Program-made: the position numbers and the translations under genes
From: Pseudomonas_T sp032052615
Lineage (GTDB): Bacteria; Pseudomonadota; Gammaproteobacteria; Pseudomonadales; Pseudomonadaceae
DNA length: 64,000 bases
Reading direction: 5' to 3'
Assembly: GCA_032052615.1 (NCBI GenBank)
Contig: DAMBWF010000001.1
Span: forward strand, 496,001-560,000
The notes under the pieces: generated by a model
Seen by the model: only the letters and a program-made list of their open reading frames with translations
Database searches by the model: none
Told to the model about the DNA's origin: nothing
Shown: piece after piece, positions 10,004-19,662 of the stretch
Numbering within the stretch: position 1 is the stretch's first letter
Layout: each line of letters starts with the position of its first letter

Positions 10004-10864
10004 ATGAGCGACTATCAGGAAACCCTTTACGACGGCTACGGCCAGCGCTTTCGCATGGACACGTTGCTTCACGAGGTGCGTACCGAGCACCAGCACCTGG
10101 TGATCTTCGAAAACGCCCGCATGGGCCGCGTGATGGCGCTGGACGGGGTGATCCAGACCACCGAGGCCGATGAGTTCATCTATCACGAGATGCTGACCCA
10201 TGTACCGCTGCTGGCCCATGGCGCGCCGCGCCGGGTGCTGATCATCGGGGGTGGTGACGGCGGCATGCTGCGGGAAGTGCGCAAGCACCGGGGCGTCGAG
10301 CGGATCACCATGGTGGAGATCGATGGTGCCGTGGTGGACCTGTGCAAGACCTATCTGCCGAACCATTCCAAGGGCGCGTTCGACGACCCGCGCCTGGAGT
10401 TGGTGATCGACGACGGCATGCGCTTCGTCGCGACCACCGATCAGCGCTACGACGTGATCATTTCCGACTCCACCGACCCCATCGGGCCGGGCGAGGTGCT
10501 GTTCTCCGAGAACTTCTACCAGGCTTGCCGCCGTTGCCTGAACGAGGGCGGCATCCTGGTGACCCAGAACGGCACGCCGTTCATGCAGCTCGACGAGGTG
10601 CGGACCACCGCCTCGCGCATGAACGGGCTGTTCGCCGACTGGCATTTCTACCAGGCGGCCGTGCCCACCTACATCGGCGGGGCGATGACCTTCGCCTGGG
10701 GCAGCACCGACGCCGCCCACCGCCGGCTGGGCCTGGACACGCTGCGCCAGCGCTTCGTCGGAAGCGGCATCGTCACCCGCTACTACAACCCCGAGATTCA
10801 CCAGGGCGCCTTCGCCTTGCCGCAGTACGTGCTGCAGGCCATCGGCAAGCCCGGCAACGACTGA
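10004..10864 (+). CDS. speE: Spermidine synthase SpeE
   Basis: Transfers the aminopropyl group of decarboxylated S-adenosylmethionine to putrescine, giving spermidine and methylthioadenosine. It has 286 residues. The SAM-binding region is [15 protein letters not shown] followed by [11 protein letters not shown]; the catalytic-acid region is [16 protein letters not shown]. The methylthioadenosine it makes is the feedstock for methionine salvage, whose genes lie just upstream. The proximity is therefore functional, not accidental. Confidence 0.96.
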   Translation: MSDYQETLYDGYGQRFRMDTLLHEVRTEHQHLVIFENARMGRVMALDGVIQTTEADEFIYHEMLTHVPLLAHGAPRRVLIIGGGDGGMLREVRKHRGVERITMVEIDGAVVDLCKTYLPNHSKGAFDDPRLELVIDDGMRFVATTDQRYDVIISDSTDPIGPGEVLFSENFYQACRRCLNEGGILVTQNGTPFMQLDEVRTTASRMNGLFADWHFYQAAVPTYIGGAMTFAWGSTDAAHRRLGLDTLRQRFVGSGIVTRYYNPEIHQGAFALPQYVLQAIGKPGND

Positions 10865-10878
10865 GCGAGCGGCGCTGC

Positions 10879-10912
10879 GGTGGATCGTCCCAGGGGACTT
10901 GATCGATCCACC
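10879..10912. other. Inverted repeat downstream of speE
   Basis: A 9-base perfect inverted repeat (GGTGGATCG at 10879-10887 and CGATCCACC at 10904-10912) with a 16-base loop lies 15 bases after the speE stop. There is no T-tract, so it may be a weak terminator, an RNA-stabilising hairpin or a protein site. Confidence 0.35.
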
Positions 10913-11010
10913 GGCAGCCCTTAGCGTGCCTCATCGCCGCCGGTCTCGGCGGCCTCATCGACCACGTTCGCCAGGGCCCGACGGGCCCACGGCGCTGCAC
11001 AGGAACCCTC

Positions 11011-11865
11011 ATGCAGGAAGCGATAAAGGTTTTCGTGGGTTGCGACCCCAACGACTGCGACCTCGAACAGATGATGGTGCTGGACTACAGCATCCGCAAA
11101 CACACCTCGCTGCCGGTGGATATCCACTGGATGCAGTTGTCGCGCGACCCCCAGAGCTTCTGGTACTCCGATCCCCAGCAGCGCCTGGGCTGGCGCACCG
11201 AAGCCTGGACGACCCCGTTCTCGGCGTTCCGCTGGGGTATCCCGGCGTTCTGCGGCTACCAGGGCAAGGCGATCTACATGGACACGGACATGATCGTGCT
11301 GAGCGATCTGGCCGAGCTGTGGAACACGCCGTTCGAGCCGGGCAAGGTGGTGATGGCCAAGGGCGGTGAGGAGTCCTGGCGGTTCTGTGTGTCCATGTGG
11401 GACTGCGAACGGGCCAAGGACCACTTGCCGCCCATCGAAGACCTCAAGGGCAAGCCGGAGAGTCACCAGGCCCTCAAGCGCTACTACAAGGAAAACACTG
11501 CGGTCATCCAGCCGTTCGATACCCAGTACAACAACATCGACGGCGAGAACGCGCCTATTGAGCAGATCAAGATCCTGCACTACTCGGACATGGGCACCCA
11601 ATTCTCCCACCGGATTTCCTTCCCCCGCCTGACCCGGGAAGGCAAGAAGCACTGGTTCGACGGCGAGGTGATGCCCCACCCGCGCCAGGATCTGCAGGCG
11701 CTGTTCGAGCGTTACTACGAGGAGGCGCTGGCCAACGGCTATTCCCTGGAGAACTACCGAGCCCGGCCAGTGTTTGGCGAGTTTCCCAAGTATTCCCAGA
11801 AGGGCTACACCGGCAACCGGGTCACCCGGCCCAAGCACTGGTGGAAGAAACTGAAGCTCTGGTGA
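11011..11865 (+). CDS. Glycosyltransferase (GT8-like)
   Basis: The protein has 284 residues starting MQEAIKVFVG. It has a GT-A-type fold signature: N-terminal VFVGCDPNDCD, then a metal-binding DxD motif Asp91-Thr92-Asp93 in AIYMDTDMIVLSDL, a conserved acceptor region, and a late His in ILHYSDMG, all as in GT8 enzymes. There is no signal or membrane segment, so it is cytoplasmic and probably acts on a lipid-linked or surface glycan precursor. It lies alone between speE and a bidirectional terminator; no other glycan genes are nearby. Family moderately sure, substrate unknown. Confidence 0.75.
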   Translation: MQEAIKVFVGCDPNDCDLEQMMVLDYSIRKHTSLPVDIHWMQLSRDPQSFWYSDPQQRLGWRTEAWTTPFSAFRWGIPAFCGYQGKAIYMDTDMIVLSDLAELWNTPFEPGKVVMAKGGEESWRFCVSMWDCERAKDHLPPIEDLKGKPESHQALKRYYKENTAVIQPFDTQYNNIDGENAPIEQIKILHYSDMGTQFSHRISFPRLTREGKKHWFDGEVMPHPRQDLQALFERYYEEALANGYSLENYRARPVFGEFPKYSQKGYTGNRVTRPKHWWKKLKLW

Positions 11866-11877
11866 ACGTCGCCCCAT

Positions 11878-11912
11878 GAAAAAGCCCGTGTCCCTGCGAC
11901 ACGGGCTTTTTC
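11878..11912. terminator. Bidirectional rho-independent terminator
   Basis: A 12-base perfect stem (AAAGCCCGTGTC / GACACGGGCTTT) with a 5-base loop is flanked by A and T runs on the two sides. It sits between the convergent glycosyltransferase and peroxiredoxin genes and can serve both. Confidence 0.9.
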
Positions 11913-11927
11913 GTTCCGCCGTCCTGG

Positions 11928-12530
11928 TTACAGGTTGGCGGCATTCTCCGACAGGTACTGGGCGACGCCTTCCGGCGAGGCGGTCATGCCCTTGTCGCCT
12001 TTCTTCCAGTTGGCCGGGCAAACTTCGCCGTGCTCCTCGGTGAATTGCAGGGCGTCCACCAGGCGCAGCAGCTCGTCCATGTTGCGGCCCAGGGGCAGGT
12101 CGTTGACGATCTGCGAGCGAACGATGCCCTGGGTGTCGATCAGGAATGCGCCACGGAAGGCCACGCCGCCTTCGGATTCCACGTCGTAGGCCTTGGCGAT
12201 CTCGTGCTTGACGTCCGCCGCCAGGGTGTAGCGGACCGGACCGATGCCGCCTTTCTCCACCGGGGTGTTGCGCCAGGCGTTATGGGTGAAATGGGAGTCG
12301 ATGGAGACGCCGATCACTTCCACGTTGCGCGCCTGGAATTCGGGGATACGGCGGTCCAGGGCGATCAGCTCGGACGGGCAGACGAAGGTGAAGTCCAGTG
12401 GATAGAAGAACACCAGGCCGTATTTGCCCTTGATGGCCGACGACAGGCTGAAGTTCTCGACGATCTCGCCGTTGCCCAGCACCGCGGCGACTTCGAAGTC
12501 CGGGGCTTTCTTGCCTACGAGTACGCTCAT
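11928..12530 (-). CDS. Typical 2-Cys peroxiredoxin (AhpC/TSA, Prx1 group)
   Basis: A cytoplasmic peroxidase for hydrogen peroxide and alkyl peroxides. It has 200 residues from MSVLVGKKAPDF. The peroxidatic Cys51 is in YPLDFTFVCPSE and the resolving Cys171 in GEVCPANWKKGD. The GGIG segment needed for sensitivity to overoxidation is present (VEKGGIGPV). It is divergent from bfd; in P. aeruginosa, from memory, an identical gene order exists (PA3529-PA3530). Confidence 0.95.
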   Translation of the reverse strand: MSVLVGKKAPDFEVAAVLGNGEIVENFSLSSAIKGKYGLVFFYPLDFTFVCPSELIALDRRIPEFQARNVEVIGVSIDSHFTHNAWRNTPVEKGGIGPVRYTLAADVKHEIAKAYDVESEGGVAFRGAFLIDTQGIVRSQIVNDLPLGRNMDELLRLVDALQFTEEHGEVCPANWKKGDKGMTASPEGVAQYLSENAANL

Positions 12531-12708
12531 TCCATTTTCTCCTAGTGTCGATGGAAGGGAGGCCGACGCGGTCATTACCGCCCGTCGGCATCCCAAGGGG
12601 CGGACATGATACACCGGGGCCCTTTGGTGACCGAAACCCCGCGGTATCCGGCTCTGCCGTGGCTTTTCCGGGTATCGAAGGGGCGAGCGGGAGCCGGCGG
12701 CGAGTTTT

Positions 12709-12733
12709 GACAATCATTCTCATTACTATTAGT
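12709..12733 (+). promoter_or_regulatory. Fur box in front of bfd
   Basis: The segment starting GACAATCATTCTCATTA resembles the 19-base Fur consensus of alternating GATAAT hexamers. It is AT-rich in an otherwise GC-rich gap, 37-61 bases upstream of the bfd start and between divergent bfd and peroxiredoxin genes. Iron-replete repression of bfd is the expected consequence, as known in P. aeruginosa. Confidence 0.7.
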
Positions 12734-12769
12734 ATCCCCTCACCGCTACCTGCCGAGGGGTTGCCGTCC

Positions 12770-12985
12770 ATGTATGTGTGTCTTTGCCAAGGTGTCACCG
12801 ACGGTCAGATCCGCGAAGCGATCTACGACGGCTGCTGCAGCTATCGCGACGTGCGCGAGACCCTTGGGGTCGGTACCCAGTGCGGCAAGTGCGCCTGCGT
12901 CGCCAAGCAGGTCGTTCGCGAGACTCTCGGCGAGATGCAAAGTCAGGCTTCGCTGGCCTATCCGGCGAATTTCGTCGCCGCCTGA
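12770..12985 (+). CDS. bfd: Bacterioferritin-associated ferredoxin Bfd
   Basis: A [2Fe-2S] protein that binds bacterioferritin and reduces its core to release iron. It has 71 residues. The four cluster ligands are Cys4 and Cys6 (MYVCLC) and Cys38 and Cys41 (GTQCGKC). It is preceded by a Fur box and followed by a terminator, then by bfrB on the same strand, its physiological partner. Expression should rise when iron is scarce. Confidence 0.96.
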   Translation: MYVCLCQGVTDGQIREAIYDGCCSYRDVRETLGVGTQCGKCACVAKQVVRETLGEMQSQASLAYPANFVAA

Positions 12986-13001
12986 TTCCCCGCTTTCCAA
13001 G

Positions 13002-13027
13002 AACCGGACCTTGTGTCCGGTTTTTTT
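13002..13027 (+). terminator. Terminator after bfd
   Basis: An 8-base stem AACCGGAC / GTCCGGTT with a 5-base loop is followed by a run of T. It lies 17 bases after the bfd stop, so bfd and bfrB are separately expressed. Confidence 0.85.
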
Positions 13028-13183
13028 ATGTCTGAATTCAAGGCGTTAGCGCCGAGTCGCGGAACAAAAACATTCGTATTCAGATTTAAATTCATTTATA
13101 TATCAATAACTTAGGTTTGACATGGTGGGCTCCCGCAACCAGAATCCTCCGACACCTCATTAAAACCGTGGCGGAACCTCGAC

Positions 13184-13654
13184 ATGAAAGGCGACAAGCA
13201 AGTCATCCAGCATCTCAACAAAATCCTTGGCAACGAGCTGGTCGCGATCAATCAGTATTTCCTACACGCGCGCATGTACCAGGACTGGGGCCTGAAGAAA
13301 CTCGGCGATCACGAGTATCACGAGTCCATCGATGAGATGAAGCACGCGGACAAGCTGATCAAGCGCATCCTCTTCCTTGAGGGGCTGCCCAATCTCCAAG
13401 AGCTGGGCAAGTTGCTGATCGGCGAGAACACCCGGGAAATGCTCGAATGCGACCTGCGCTTGGAGCACAAGGGTATCCCGGACCTGCGCGCCGCGATCGC
13501 CTACTGCGAGAGCGTGGGCGACTACGCGAGCCGCGAACTGCTGGAGGACATCCTCGAGTCCGAGGAGGAGCACATCGACTGGCTGGAAACCCAGTTGGGT
13601 CTGATCGACAAGGTCGGCTTGCAGAACTACCTGCAATCCCAGATGGAAGACTGA
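13184..13654 (+). CDS. bfrB: Bacterioferritin (BfrB-type)
   Basis: A 24-mer iron-storage protein with haem at subunit interfaces. It has 156 residues. All ferroxidase ligands are present: Glu18, Glu51, His54, Glu94, Glu127 and His130. Met52 is the haem ligand. The upstream region 13050-13125 is markedly AT-rich and holds the likely promoter. Bfd, encoded just upstream, is the electron donor for its iron release. Confidence 0.96.
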   Translation: MKGDKQVIQHLNKILGNELVAINQYFLHARMYQDWGLKKLGDHEYHESIDEMKHADKLIKRILFLEGLPNLQELGKLLIGENTREMLECDLRLEHKGIPDLRAAIAYCESVGDYASRELLEDILESEEEHIDWLETQLGLIDKVGLQNYLQSQMED

Positions 13655-13668
13655 CGATACGTCGATAC

Positions 13669-13697
13669 GAAAAAGCCCCGCGATGCGGGGCTTTTTT
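13669..13697. terminator. Bidirectional terminator between bfrB and grxD
   Basis: AAAAAGCCCCGC / GCGGGGCTTTTTT stem with a very short loop, A run on one side and T run on the other. It serves the convergent bfrB and grxD genes. Confidence 0.9.
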
Positions 13698-13713
13698 ATG
13701 ACGCCGGATGAAC

Positions 13714-14040
13714 TCAGGCGTCGGCTTTTTGCACGGCGGCCTTGATGATCTGCTGCAGTTCGCCCTTCTCGAAGAGCTCGGCCATGATGTCGCTGCCGCC
13801 GACCAGTTCGCCGTCCACCCACAACTGGGGGAAGGTCGGCCAATTGGCGTACTTGGGCAGGTTGGCGCGGATTTCGGGGTTCTGCAGGATGTCGACGTAG
13901 GCGAATTTCTCGCCGCAGGCCATGACCGCCTGGGCGGCGCGGGCCGAGAAGCCGCACTGCGGCGCATTCGGCGAGCCTTTCATATAGAGCAGCACGGTGT
14001 TGTTGGCGATCTGCTCTTTGATGGTTTCGATGATATCCAT
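13714..14040 (-). CDS. grxD: Monothiol glutaredoxin GrxD
   Basis: A monothiol glutaredoxin that carries and transfers [2Fe-2S] clusters. It has 108 residues from MDIIETIKEQ; the upstream in-frame extension is not conserved. The active-site CGFS motif spans residues 29-32 (GSPNAPQCGFS), followed by WPTFPQLWVDGELVGG, the glutathione-binding region. It closes the peroxiredoxin-bfd-bfrB-grxD iron/redox neighbourhood. Confidence 0.95.
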   Translation of the reverse strand: MDIIETIKEQIANNTVLLYMKGSPNAPQCGFSARAAQAVMACGEKFAYVDILQNPEIRANLPKYANWPTFPQLWVDGELVGGSDIMAELFEKGELQQIIKAAVQKADA

Positions 14041-14410
14041 GGGTATACCTCGGCTGGACTGACCCGACACGGCGTCGGCACGGTGGCGGCATTGTATCGG
14101 AAAGCCGAGTGATGCGCTCGGCCACTCCGCCGGACGCCAGGCAGGCTTTCAACGCAGTTATCGCCGCCGGCGAAGGCGATGACGGCGGGCTGGCCGCGCG
14201 ATCCTCGCTATCGCGCGCGTGGTTCACGCGTCCCTGCTCGCGATTACGAAGCGGCGGCGTATTAACCGAAAATAAAAAAGTTCCTCTGTAATCAAACCTT
14301 TATCAAACGGCAACGGCGCTGACACAGGGTCTCGCCAAGATTCCTCCAGCTCTCGCGAGCCCGCCTCGCGTGACCATTCAACGCTAAGCAAGAGCAAGGG
14401 GAATCTTTCG
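14041..14410. other. Intergenic region between grxD and the porin gene
   Basis: No gene is supported in these 370 bases. The region 14255-14310 is AT-rich and includes a possible PhoB site (see 14286-14303). The rest is GC-rich with no clear structure. Confidence 0.6.
14286..14303 (+). promoter_or_regulatory. Possible Pho box upstream of the OprO/P-type porin
   Basis: CTGTAAT, then four bases, then CCTTTAT: the first heptamer matches the CTGTCAT half-site in 6 of 7 positions and the second in only 4 of 7. Spacing fits PhoB direct repeats. It lies about 108 bases before the porin start. Weak match, supported mainly by the phosphate-porin family assignment. Confidence 0.3.
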
Positions 14411-15751
14411 ATGCTTCGTAAGCACAGTTTCCGTGGGGTGAAGACCGGTTTTGCCGGCAGCGCGCTGGCCCTGGCCGTATCCGCCCAGGCATTGGCCGGC
14501 ACCGTCACCACCGATGGCGCTGATATCGTGGTCAAGACCAAGGGCGGTCTGGAAGTGGCCACCACCGACAAGCAGTTCGGTTTCAAGATTGGCGGCCGCC
14601 TGCAAGCGGACTACAGCCGCTTCGATGGCATCTATACCCGTAACGGCGACACTGCCGACGCCGCTTACTTCCGCCGTGCCTTCCTGGAGATTTCCGGGGT
14701 CGCGTTCACCGATTGGTCGTACATCATCAACTACGACCTGTCCCACAACTCCGGCAGCTCCGACGACGGCTACTTCGACGAGGCGTCCATCAGCTACAAC
14801 GGCTTCGCCCCGCTGTCCATCAAGGTCGGCCGGTTCGACCCGGACTTCGGCCTGGAGAAGGCCACCAGCTCCAAGTGGGTCACCGCCCTGGAGCGCAACG
14901 CCGCCTACGACATGATCGACTGGGCCAACTCCCACCAGAACGGCATGGGTATCCAGGCGCTGGCCCTGATCGGTGACTCGGGCTACTTCTCCACCAGCCT
15001 GAGCAGCAAGGACAACAACGACGACGACGGCGACAGCATCAAGCAGTTCAACGCTCGCGGCGTGTTCGCGCCGCTGCACGAGCCGGGCAACGTCCTCCAC
15101 ATCGGTGCCAGCTTCGCCCGCCGCGATGTGTCCGACGCCACGTTCGACGCTCGTTTCCGTTCGCGTCTGGGGATTCGCGGCGTTGAGACCCTCGGCGGTA
15201 ACGATGCCGGCAGCAACGGCAACCGGCCGGTGTTCGGCGGTGCCAACAACTCGCCGTCGGGCTCCTACGACGACGACACCGCCTGGGGCCTGGAAGCGGC
15301 CTGGGCGATGGGCCCGCTGTCGCTGCAAGGCGAGTACATGAAGCGCAAGCTGAAGGCCGATAGCGACGCCTATCGCGACATCAAGGGCGACGGCTATTAC
15401 GCTCAGGTCGCCTACACCCTGACCGGCGAGGCTCGTGGCTACAAGATGGGACGCTTCGATGCGATCAAGCCGGAAAACAAGCAGATCGGCGCCTGGGAGT
15501 TGTTCTATCGCTACGACAAGCTGTCGGTGGACGACGAGAACATCGTGACCGCCAGCGCCACTCGCGACGTGGGCGACGGCGAAGCCAAGGTCCACAACCT
15601 GGGCGTGAACTGGTATGCCACCGAGGCCGTGAAGGTCAGCGCCGCCTACGTCAAGGCCAAGACCGACAACGTGACCAACGCGGTGAACGGCGTGCGGACC
15701 GGCGACGACGACGGCGATGGTTTCATCGTCCGGGCCCAGTACGTCTTCTGA
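14411..15751 (+). CDS. OprO/OprP-family outer-membrane porin
   Basis: The protein has 446 residues. A signal peptide ends near SAQALAG, followed by about 16 amphipathic beta strands, many aromatic girdle residues and a C-terminal phenylalanine (RAQYVF) typical of barrels inserted by BamA. The start of the mature part ([18 protein letters not shown]) and the segment [16 protein letters not shown] match the phosphate/pyrophosphate-selective porin family. Anion or phosphate uptake is the family function; specificity is not proven. A terminator follows. Confidence 0.88.
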   Translation: MLRKHSFRGVKTGFAGSALALAVSAQALAGTVTTDGADIVVKTKGGLEVATTDKQFGFKIGGRLQADYSRFDGIYTRNGDTADAAYFRRAFLEISGVAFTDWSYIINYDLSHNSGSSDDGYFDEASISYNGFAPLSIKVGRFDPDFGLEKATSSKWVTALERNAAYDMIDWANSHQNGMGIQALALIGDSGYFSTSLSSKDNNDDDGDSIKQFNARGVFAPLHEPGNVLHIGASFARRDVSDATFDARFRSRLGIRGVETLGGNDAGSNGNRPVFGGANNSPSGSYDDDTAWGLEAAWAMGPLSLQGEYMKRKLKADSDAYRDIKGDGYYAQVAYTLTGEARGYKMGRFDAIKPENKQIGAWELFYRYDKLSVDDENIVTASATRDVGDGEAKVHNLGVNWYATEAVKVSAAYVKAKTDNVTNAVNGVRTGDDDGDGFIVRAQYVF

Positions 15752-15773
15752 TAAGCAAAGCGCCTGTGGTTTT

Positions 15774-15799
15774 TGCCCCGCCTCGCGCGGGGCTTTTTC
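15774..15799 (+). terminator. Terminator after the porin gene
   Basis: GCCCCGC / GCGGGGC hairpin followed by TTTTT, 23 bases after the porin stop. Confidence 0.85.
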
Positions 15800-15865
15800 A
15801 TGGGGCGGGTTCGCGTTCGTCCCGAGCGCTTTTCTTTGGCGCCGGGGCGCGCCAGACTGCCACCC

Positions 15866-16993
15866 ATGCCGATCCAGACCCTGAATTGCTTGTCCGACCT
15901 CGCGCCCCCGGAATGGGACGCGCTGCTGCCATCGCCCCAGCCGTTCCTGCGGCACGCGTTCCTGTCCGCCCTGGAAGACAGCGGTAGCGTCTGCGCCGCC
16001 ACGGGGTGGCAACCCGTCCATCGGCTGCTGCGGGATACCGAAGGACGCCTGCTCGCGGCGGCCCCGGTCTACCTGAAGCGCCATTCCTACGGCGAGTATG
16101 TGTTCGACTGGGCCTGGGCCGACGCCTGCCAGCGAGCCGGGATCGCCTATTACCCGAAGCTGCTGGTCGGCGTGCCGTTCTCCCCGGTGTGCGGCCCACG
16201 CCTGCTCGGGGAGGGAGCGGCCGTCGAGGCGCTGCTGGCGGACTGGGGCGAGTCCCTGGGCGAGGCGGGGATATCCGGGTTGCACGTCAATTTCACCGAT
16301 CCGGCGGCGGACGCCCGGCTGGGCGCGCGGGACGGCTGGCTGGAGCGGCTCGGCTGTCAGTTCCACTGGTACAACCGGGGCTATCGGGATTTCCAGGACT
16401 TCCTCGATACCCTGAGTTCCCGCAAGCGCAAGCAGATGCGCAAGGAACGCGAGCGGGTGGCGGGGCAGGGGATCGCCTTCGATTGGCGAGAGGGGCACGA
16501 GCTACGGGAAGCGGAGTGGGACTTCGTCCATGCCTGTTACGCCAATACCTACCGGGTACGGGGACGCGAGCCCTACCTCACCCGGACGTTCTTCAGCCTG
16601 CTGGCCGAGCGCCTGCCCGAGGCGATCCGCGTGGTTTTCGCGCGCCAGGGCGGCCGTCCGGTGGCGATGGCCTTTTCCCTGATGGGAGACGACGGGTTCT
16701 ATGGACGCTATTGGGGATGCCTGGCGGAGTACGACAGCCTGCATTTCGAGACCTGCTTCTACCAAGGCATCGAATACGCCATCGCGCATCGCCTGGGCCG
16801 GTTCGATGCCGGCGCGCAAGGCGAGCACAAGCTGATCCGGGGCTTCGAGCCGGTGCTCACCCGCTCGTGGCACTACCTGTCGCACCCGGGCCTGCGGGCG
16901 GCGGTGGCCGATTTCCTCGACCAGGAACGCGAGGGCGTGCGCCGCTACGCCGAGCAGGCGCGGGAGGCCCTGCCTTACCGGCAATCCTTCTGA
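15866..16993 (+). CDS. GNAT-type acyltransferase, DUF482/COG3146 family
   Basis: The protein has 375 residues from MPIQTLNCLSDL. It matches the 'peptidogalycan biosynthesis' COG3146 family: double GNAT/FemAB-like fold, with N-terminal WDALLPSPQPFLRHAFLSALE, the middle RKRKQMRKERERVAGQG, and the C-terminal FDAGAQGEHKLIRGFEPV, which is highly characteristic. The real substrate is unknown. It is convergent with the ABC exporter gene, 4 bases apart. Confidence 0.85.
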   Translation: MPIQTLNCLSDLAPPEWDALLPSPQPFLRHAFLSALEDSGSVCAATGWQPVHRLLRDTEGRLLAAAPVYLKRHSYGEYVFDWAWADACQRAGIAYYPKLLVGVPFSPVCGPRLLGEGAAVEALLADWGESLGEAGISGLHVNFTDPAADARLGARDGWLERLGCQFHWYNRGYRDFQDFLDTLSSRKRKQMRKERERVAGQGIAFDWREGHELREAEWDFVHACYANTYRVRGREPYLTRTFFSLLAERLPEAIRVVFARQGGRPVAMAFSLMGDDGFYGRYWGCLAEYDSLHFETCFYQGIEYAIAHRLGRFDAGAQGEHKLIRGFEPVLTRSWHYLSHPGLRAAVADFLDQEREGVRRYAEQAREALPYRQSF

Positions 16994-16997
16994 GGCG

Positions 16998-18830
16998 TCA
17001 GTCGACGCCCACGAATCCGCCGGTCTGGTGCTGCCAGAGCCGCGCGTACAAGCCGCCCCGGGCGATCAGCTCGGCGTGGGTACCGGTTTCCGCCACCTGG
17101 CCCTTGTCCAACACCACCAGGCGGTCCATCCGGGCGATGGTGGACAGCCGGTGGGCGATGGCGATCACGGTCTTGCCGCGCATGAGAGTGTCCAGGCTTT
17201 CCTGGATCGCCGCTTCCACTTCGGAGTCCAGGGCCGAGGTGGCTTCGTCGAGAACCAGGATCGGCGCGTCCTTCAACAGGACCCGGGCAATGGCGATGCG
17301 CTGGCGCTGCCCCCCCGATAGCTTGATCCCGCGTTCGCCCACCTGGGCGTCCAGGCCGCGGTTGCCCAAGTGGTCATGCAAGGCCGGGATGAAGCTGTCC
17401 GCGCGGGCCCGGGCGGCGGCGGCCAGCAGCTCGTCGTCGCTGGCGTCCGGCTTGCCGTAGCGCAGGTTGTCGCGGATCGAGCGGTGCAGCAGCGAGGTGT
17501 CCTGGGTGACGACGCCGATCTGCGCGCGCAGGCTGTCCTGGGTGACCGCGGCGATGTCCTGGCCATCGATGAGGATGCGCCCGCCCTCCAGGTCGTAGAG
17601 CCGCAGCAGCAGGTTGACCAGGGTGGATTTTCCCGCTCCCGAGGGCCCCACCAGGCCGATCTTCTCGCCGGGGCGCACGACGAAGCTCAGGTCCTCGATG
17701 ACGCCGCCGGCCTTGCCGTAGTGGAAGCGCACGTGCTCGAAGCGCACCTCGCCCCCCTGCACCTTGAGGGGCGCGGCATCGGGCCGGTCGCTGACCCGGC
17801 GCGGCTGGACGATGGTGCGCATGCCGTCCTGCACGTTGCCGACGTTCTCGAAGATGCTGTTCACCTCCCACATGATCCACTCGGACATGTTGTTGATGCG
17901 GATGACCAAGCCCAGGGACAGCACGATGGCGCCGGTGCTGATCAGGTCCTGGGCCCACAGCCACATGGCCAGCCCGCCGGTGCCGACGATCATCAACCCG
18001 TTCAGGCAGATGATGGTGAAGACCATGGCGGTGATGGTGCGCGTCTGGGCGCGCACGGTGTCGATCATGTCGCCCATGGCCTCGGCGGCATAGCGCTCCT
18101 CGTGGTGGGTGTGGGCGAACAGCTTGAGGGTCATCACGTTGGTGTAGCCGTCCACCACCCGTCCCATCAGGCGGGAGCGGGACGAGGAGGCGTTCGCCGA
18201 GCGGTCCTTGATGCGCGGCACGAAATAGCGAAGCGTGATCATGTACGAGACGATCCAGGCCACCAGGGGCAGGGTCAGGCGGATGTCCGCCTCGGCGAAC
18301 AGGTACAGCGCGCTGCCGGCGTAGATCACCACGTACCACAGGGCATCCACCACCTGAACCGCCGAATCCCGCAGGGACTGGCCGGTCTGCATGATGCGCT
18401 GCGCCACCCGGCCGGCGAAGTCGTTCTGGAAGAAGCCGAGGCTCTGCTTGAGCACGTAGCGGTGGTTCTGCCAGCGCACCAGATTGGCCAGGCCCGGGTT
18501 CAGCGTCTGGTTGGCTAGCAGGTTGTGCAGCCCATAGAGAAGTGGCCGTAGCACCAGGGCGACGAAAGCCATCCAGAGCATTTCCCGGCCATGTTCCTCG
18601 AAGAAACGGGCGCTGGGCGTGGACTGGGCCAGGTCGATCAAGCGACCGAGGAATTCGAACAGCGCCACCTCGACCAGCGCGGCGAAGAATCCGACCACCA
18701 TGAGCGCGACAAGCAGGCGCCATACCTGGCGCAGGTAGTGCAGGTAGAAGCGCATGACGCCGTCGGGGGGCTCGACGTCGGCGGCGGGCTTGAATACATC
18801 GATGAGGTTTTCGAAGAAGCGGAACAACAT
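16998..18830 (-). CDS. ABC exporter, fused permease/ATPase
   Basis: The protein has 610 residues: six membrane helices (about residues 20-320) fused to an ATP-binding domain (about 360-600). Walker A is GPSGAGKST, Q-loop VTQDTSLLHRS, signature LSGGQRQR, Walker B ILVLDEATSALDSE, H-loop AHRLSTI. It is an MsbA/multidrug-type homodimeric exporter; the substrate is unknown. From memory, an equivalent gene lies next to ppiA in P. aeruginosa, as here. Confidence 0.92.
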   Translation of the reverse strand: MLFRFFENLIDVFKPAADVEPPDGVMRFYLHYLRQVWRLLVALMVVGFFAALVEVALFEFLGRLIDLAQSTPSARFFEEHGREMLWMAFVALVLRPLLYGLHNLLANQTLNPGLANLVRWQNHRYVLKQSLGFFQNDFAGRVAQRIMQTGQSLRDSAVQVVDALWYVVIYAGSALYLFAEADIRLTLPLVAWIVSYMITLRYFVPRIKDRSANASSSRSRLMGRVVDGYTNVMTLKLFAHTHHEERYAAEAMGDMIDTVRAQTRTITAMVFTIICLNGLMIVGTGGLAMWLWAQDLISTGAIVLSLGLVIRINNMSEWIMWEVNSIFENVGNVQDGMRTIVQPRRVSDRPDAAPLKVQGGEVRFEHVRFHYGKAGGVIEDLSFVVRPGEKIGLVGPSGAGKSTLVNLLLRLYDLEGGRILIDGQDIAAVTQDSLRAQIGVVTQDTSLLHRSIRDNLRYGKPDASDDELLAAAARARADSFIPALHDHLGNRGLDAQVGERGIKLSGGQRQRIAIARVLLKDAPILVLDEATSALDSEVEAAIQESLDTLMRGKTVIAIAHRLSTIARMDRLVVLDKGQVAETGTHAELIARGGLYARLWQHQTGGFVGVD

Positions 18831-18925
18831 GAGCGATCCCTTTCATCCGTGCCGCGGGACAGCGGGCGGTTGCGAAAGACGAGTGGACGGGCCGCGGCGG
18901 CTGGGCCGCCGCGGCACCGTTGACG

Positions 18926-19480
18926 TCAAAGGCGCTTGGCGGATACCAGGGTGACCGGCTGCAGCGGAACGTTCTGGTTCATGCCACGGTTGCTGGTCGT
19001 GACCCCGGCGATCTGGTCGACCACATCCATGCCCCGCACCACCTTGCCGAACACCGCGTAGCCGAAGTCCCGGGCGCCGTGGTCGAGGAAGGCATTGTCC
19101 TTGTGGTTGATGAAGAATTGGCTGGTGGCCGAGTCCTTCGCCTGGGTGCGCGCCATGGCCAGGGTGCCGCGCACGTTGTGCAGGCCATTGTCGGCCTCGT
19201 TCTTGATCGGCGATTGGGTGGGTTTCTCCTGCATGTCGGCGGTGAAGCCGCCGCCCTGGATCATGAAGCCGGGGATCACCCGGTGGAAGATCGTGCCGTT
19301 ATAGAAACCGGAGTCCACGTAGGCGAGGAAGTTCTTCACGCTGATCGGTGCCTTGTCCTCGTCGAGCTCCACTTCGATTTCGCCCTTGCTGGTGGTCAGC
19401 AGGACGTGGGGCTTGCCGGCGGCCATCAGGTTGGCGGTGAAGAGCAGGGTGCAGGCGGCGATGAACAGTCGCTTGAGCAT
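18926..19480 (-). CDS. ppiA: Periplasmic cyclophilin-type peptidyl-prolyl isomerase
   Basis: The protein has 184 residues. A signal peptide ([20 protein letters not shown]) sends it to the periplasm. Cyclophilin hallmarks are [16 protein letters not shown] (catalytic Arg and the surrounding pocket), [16 protein letters not shown] and [19 protein letters not shown]. It catalyses cis-trans isomerisation of prolyl bonds during envelope protein folding. Confidence 0.94.
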   Translation of the reverse strand: MLKRLFIAACTLLFTANLMAAGKPHVLLTTSKGEIEVELDEDKAPISVKNFLAYVDSGFYNGTIFHRVIPGFMIQGGGFTADMQEKPTQSPIKNEADNGLHNVRGTLAMARTQAKDSATSQFFINHKDNAFLDHGARDFGYAVFGKVVRGMDVVDQIAGVTTSNRGMNQNVPLQPVTLVSAKRL

Positions 19481-19662
19481 GATCGTACCTTAAGGGTTGT
19501 GGGCGCGACCCGCGTGGGCGGGCCACAGGGAGTTTCGTCGTGCGAGGCGCTAGGGTGCCGCGAAACCGCCGCCGCGACCAGCCATGGCGACACGGGCGCG
19601 CGGCGAGCCGGTCGGCCAGGGTAGGACCGGGTCCGCTCGCCGGCGTTCCCTCGCGCCCCGAA

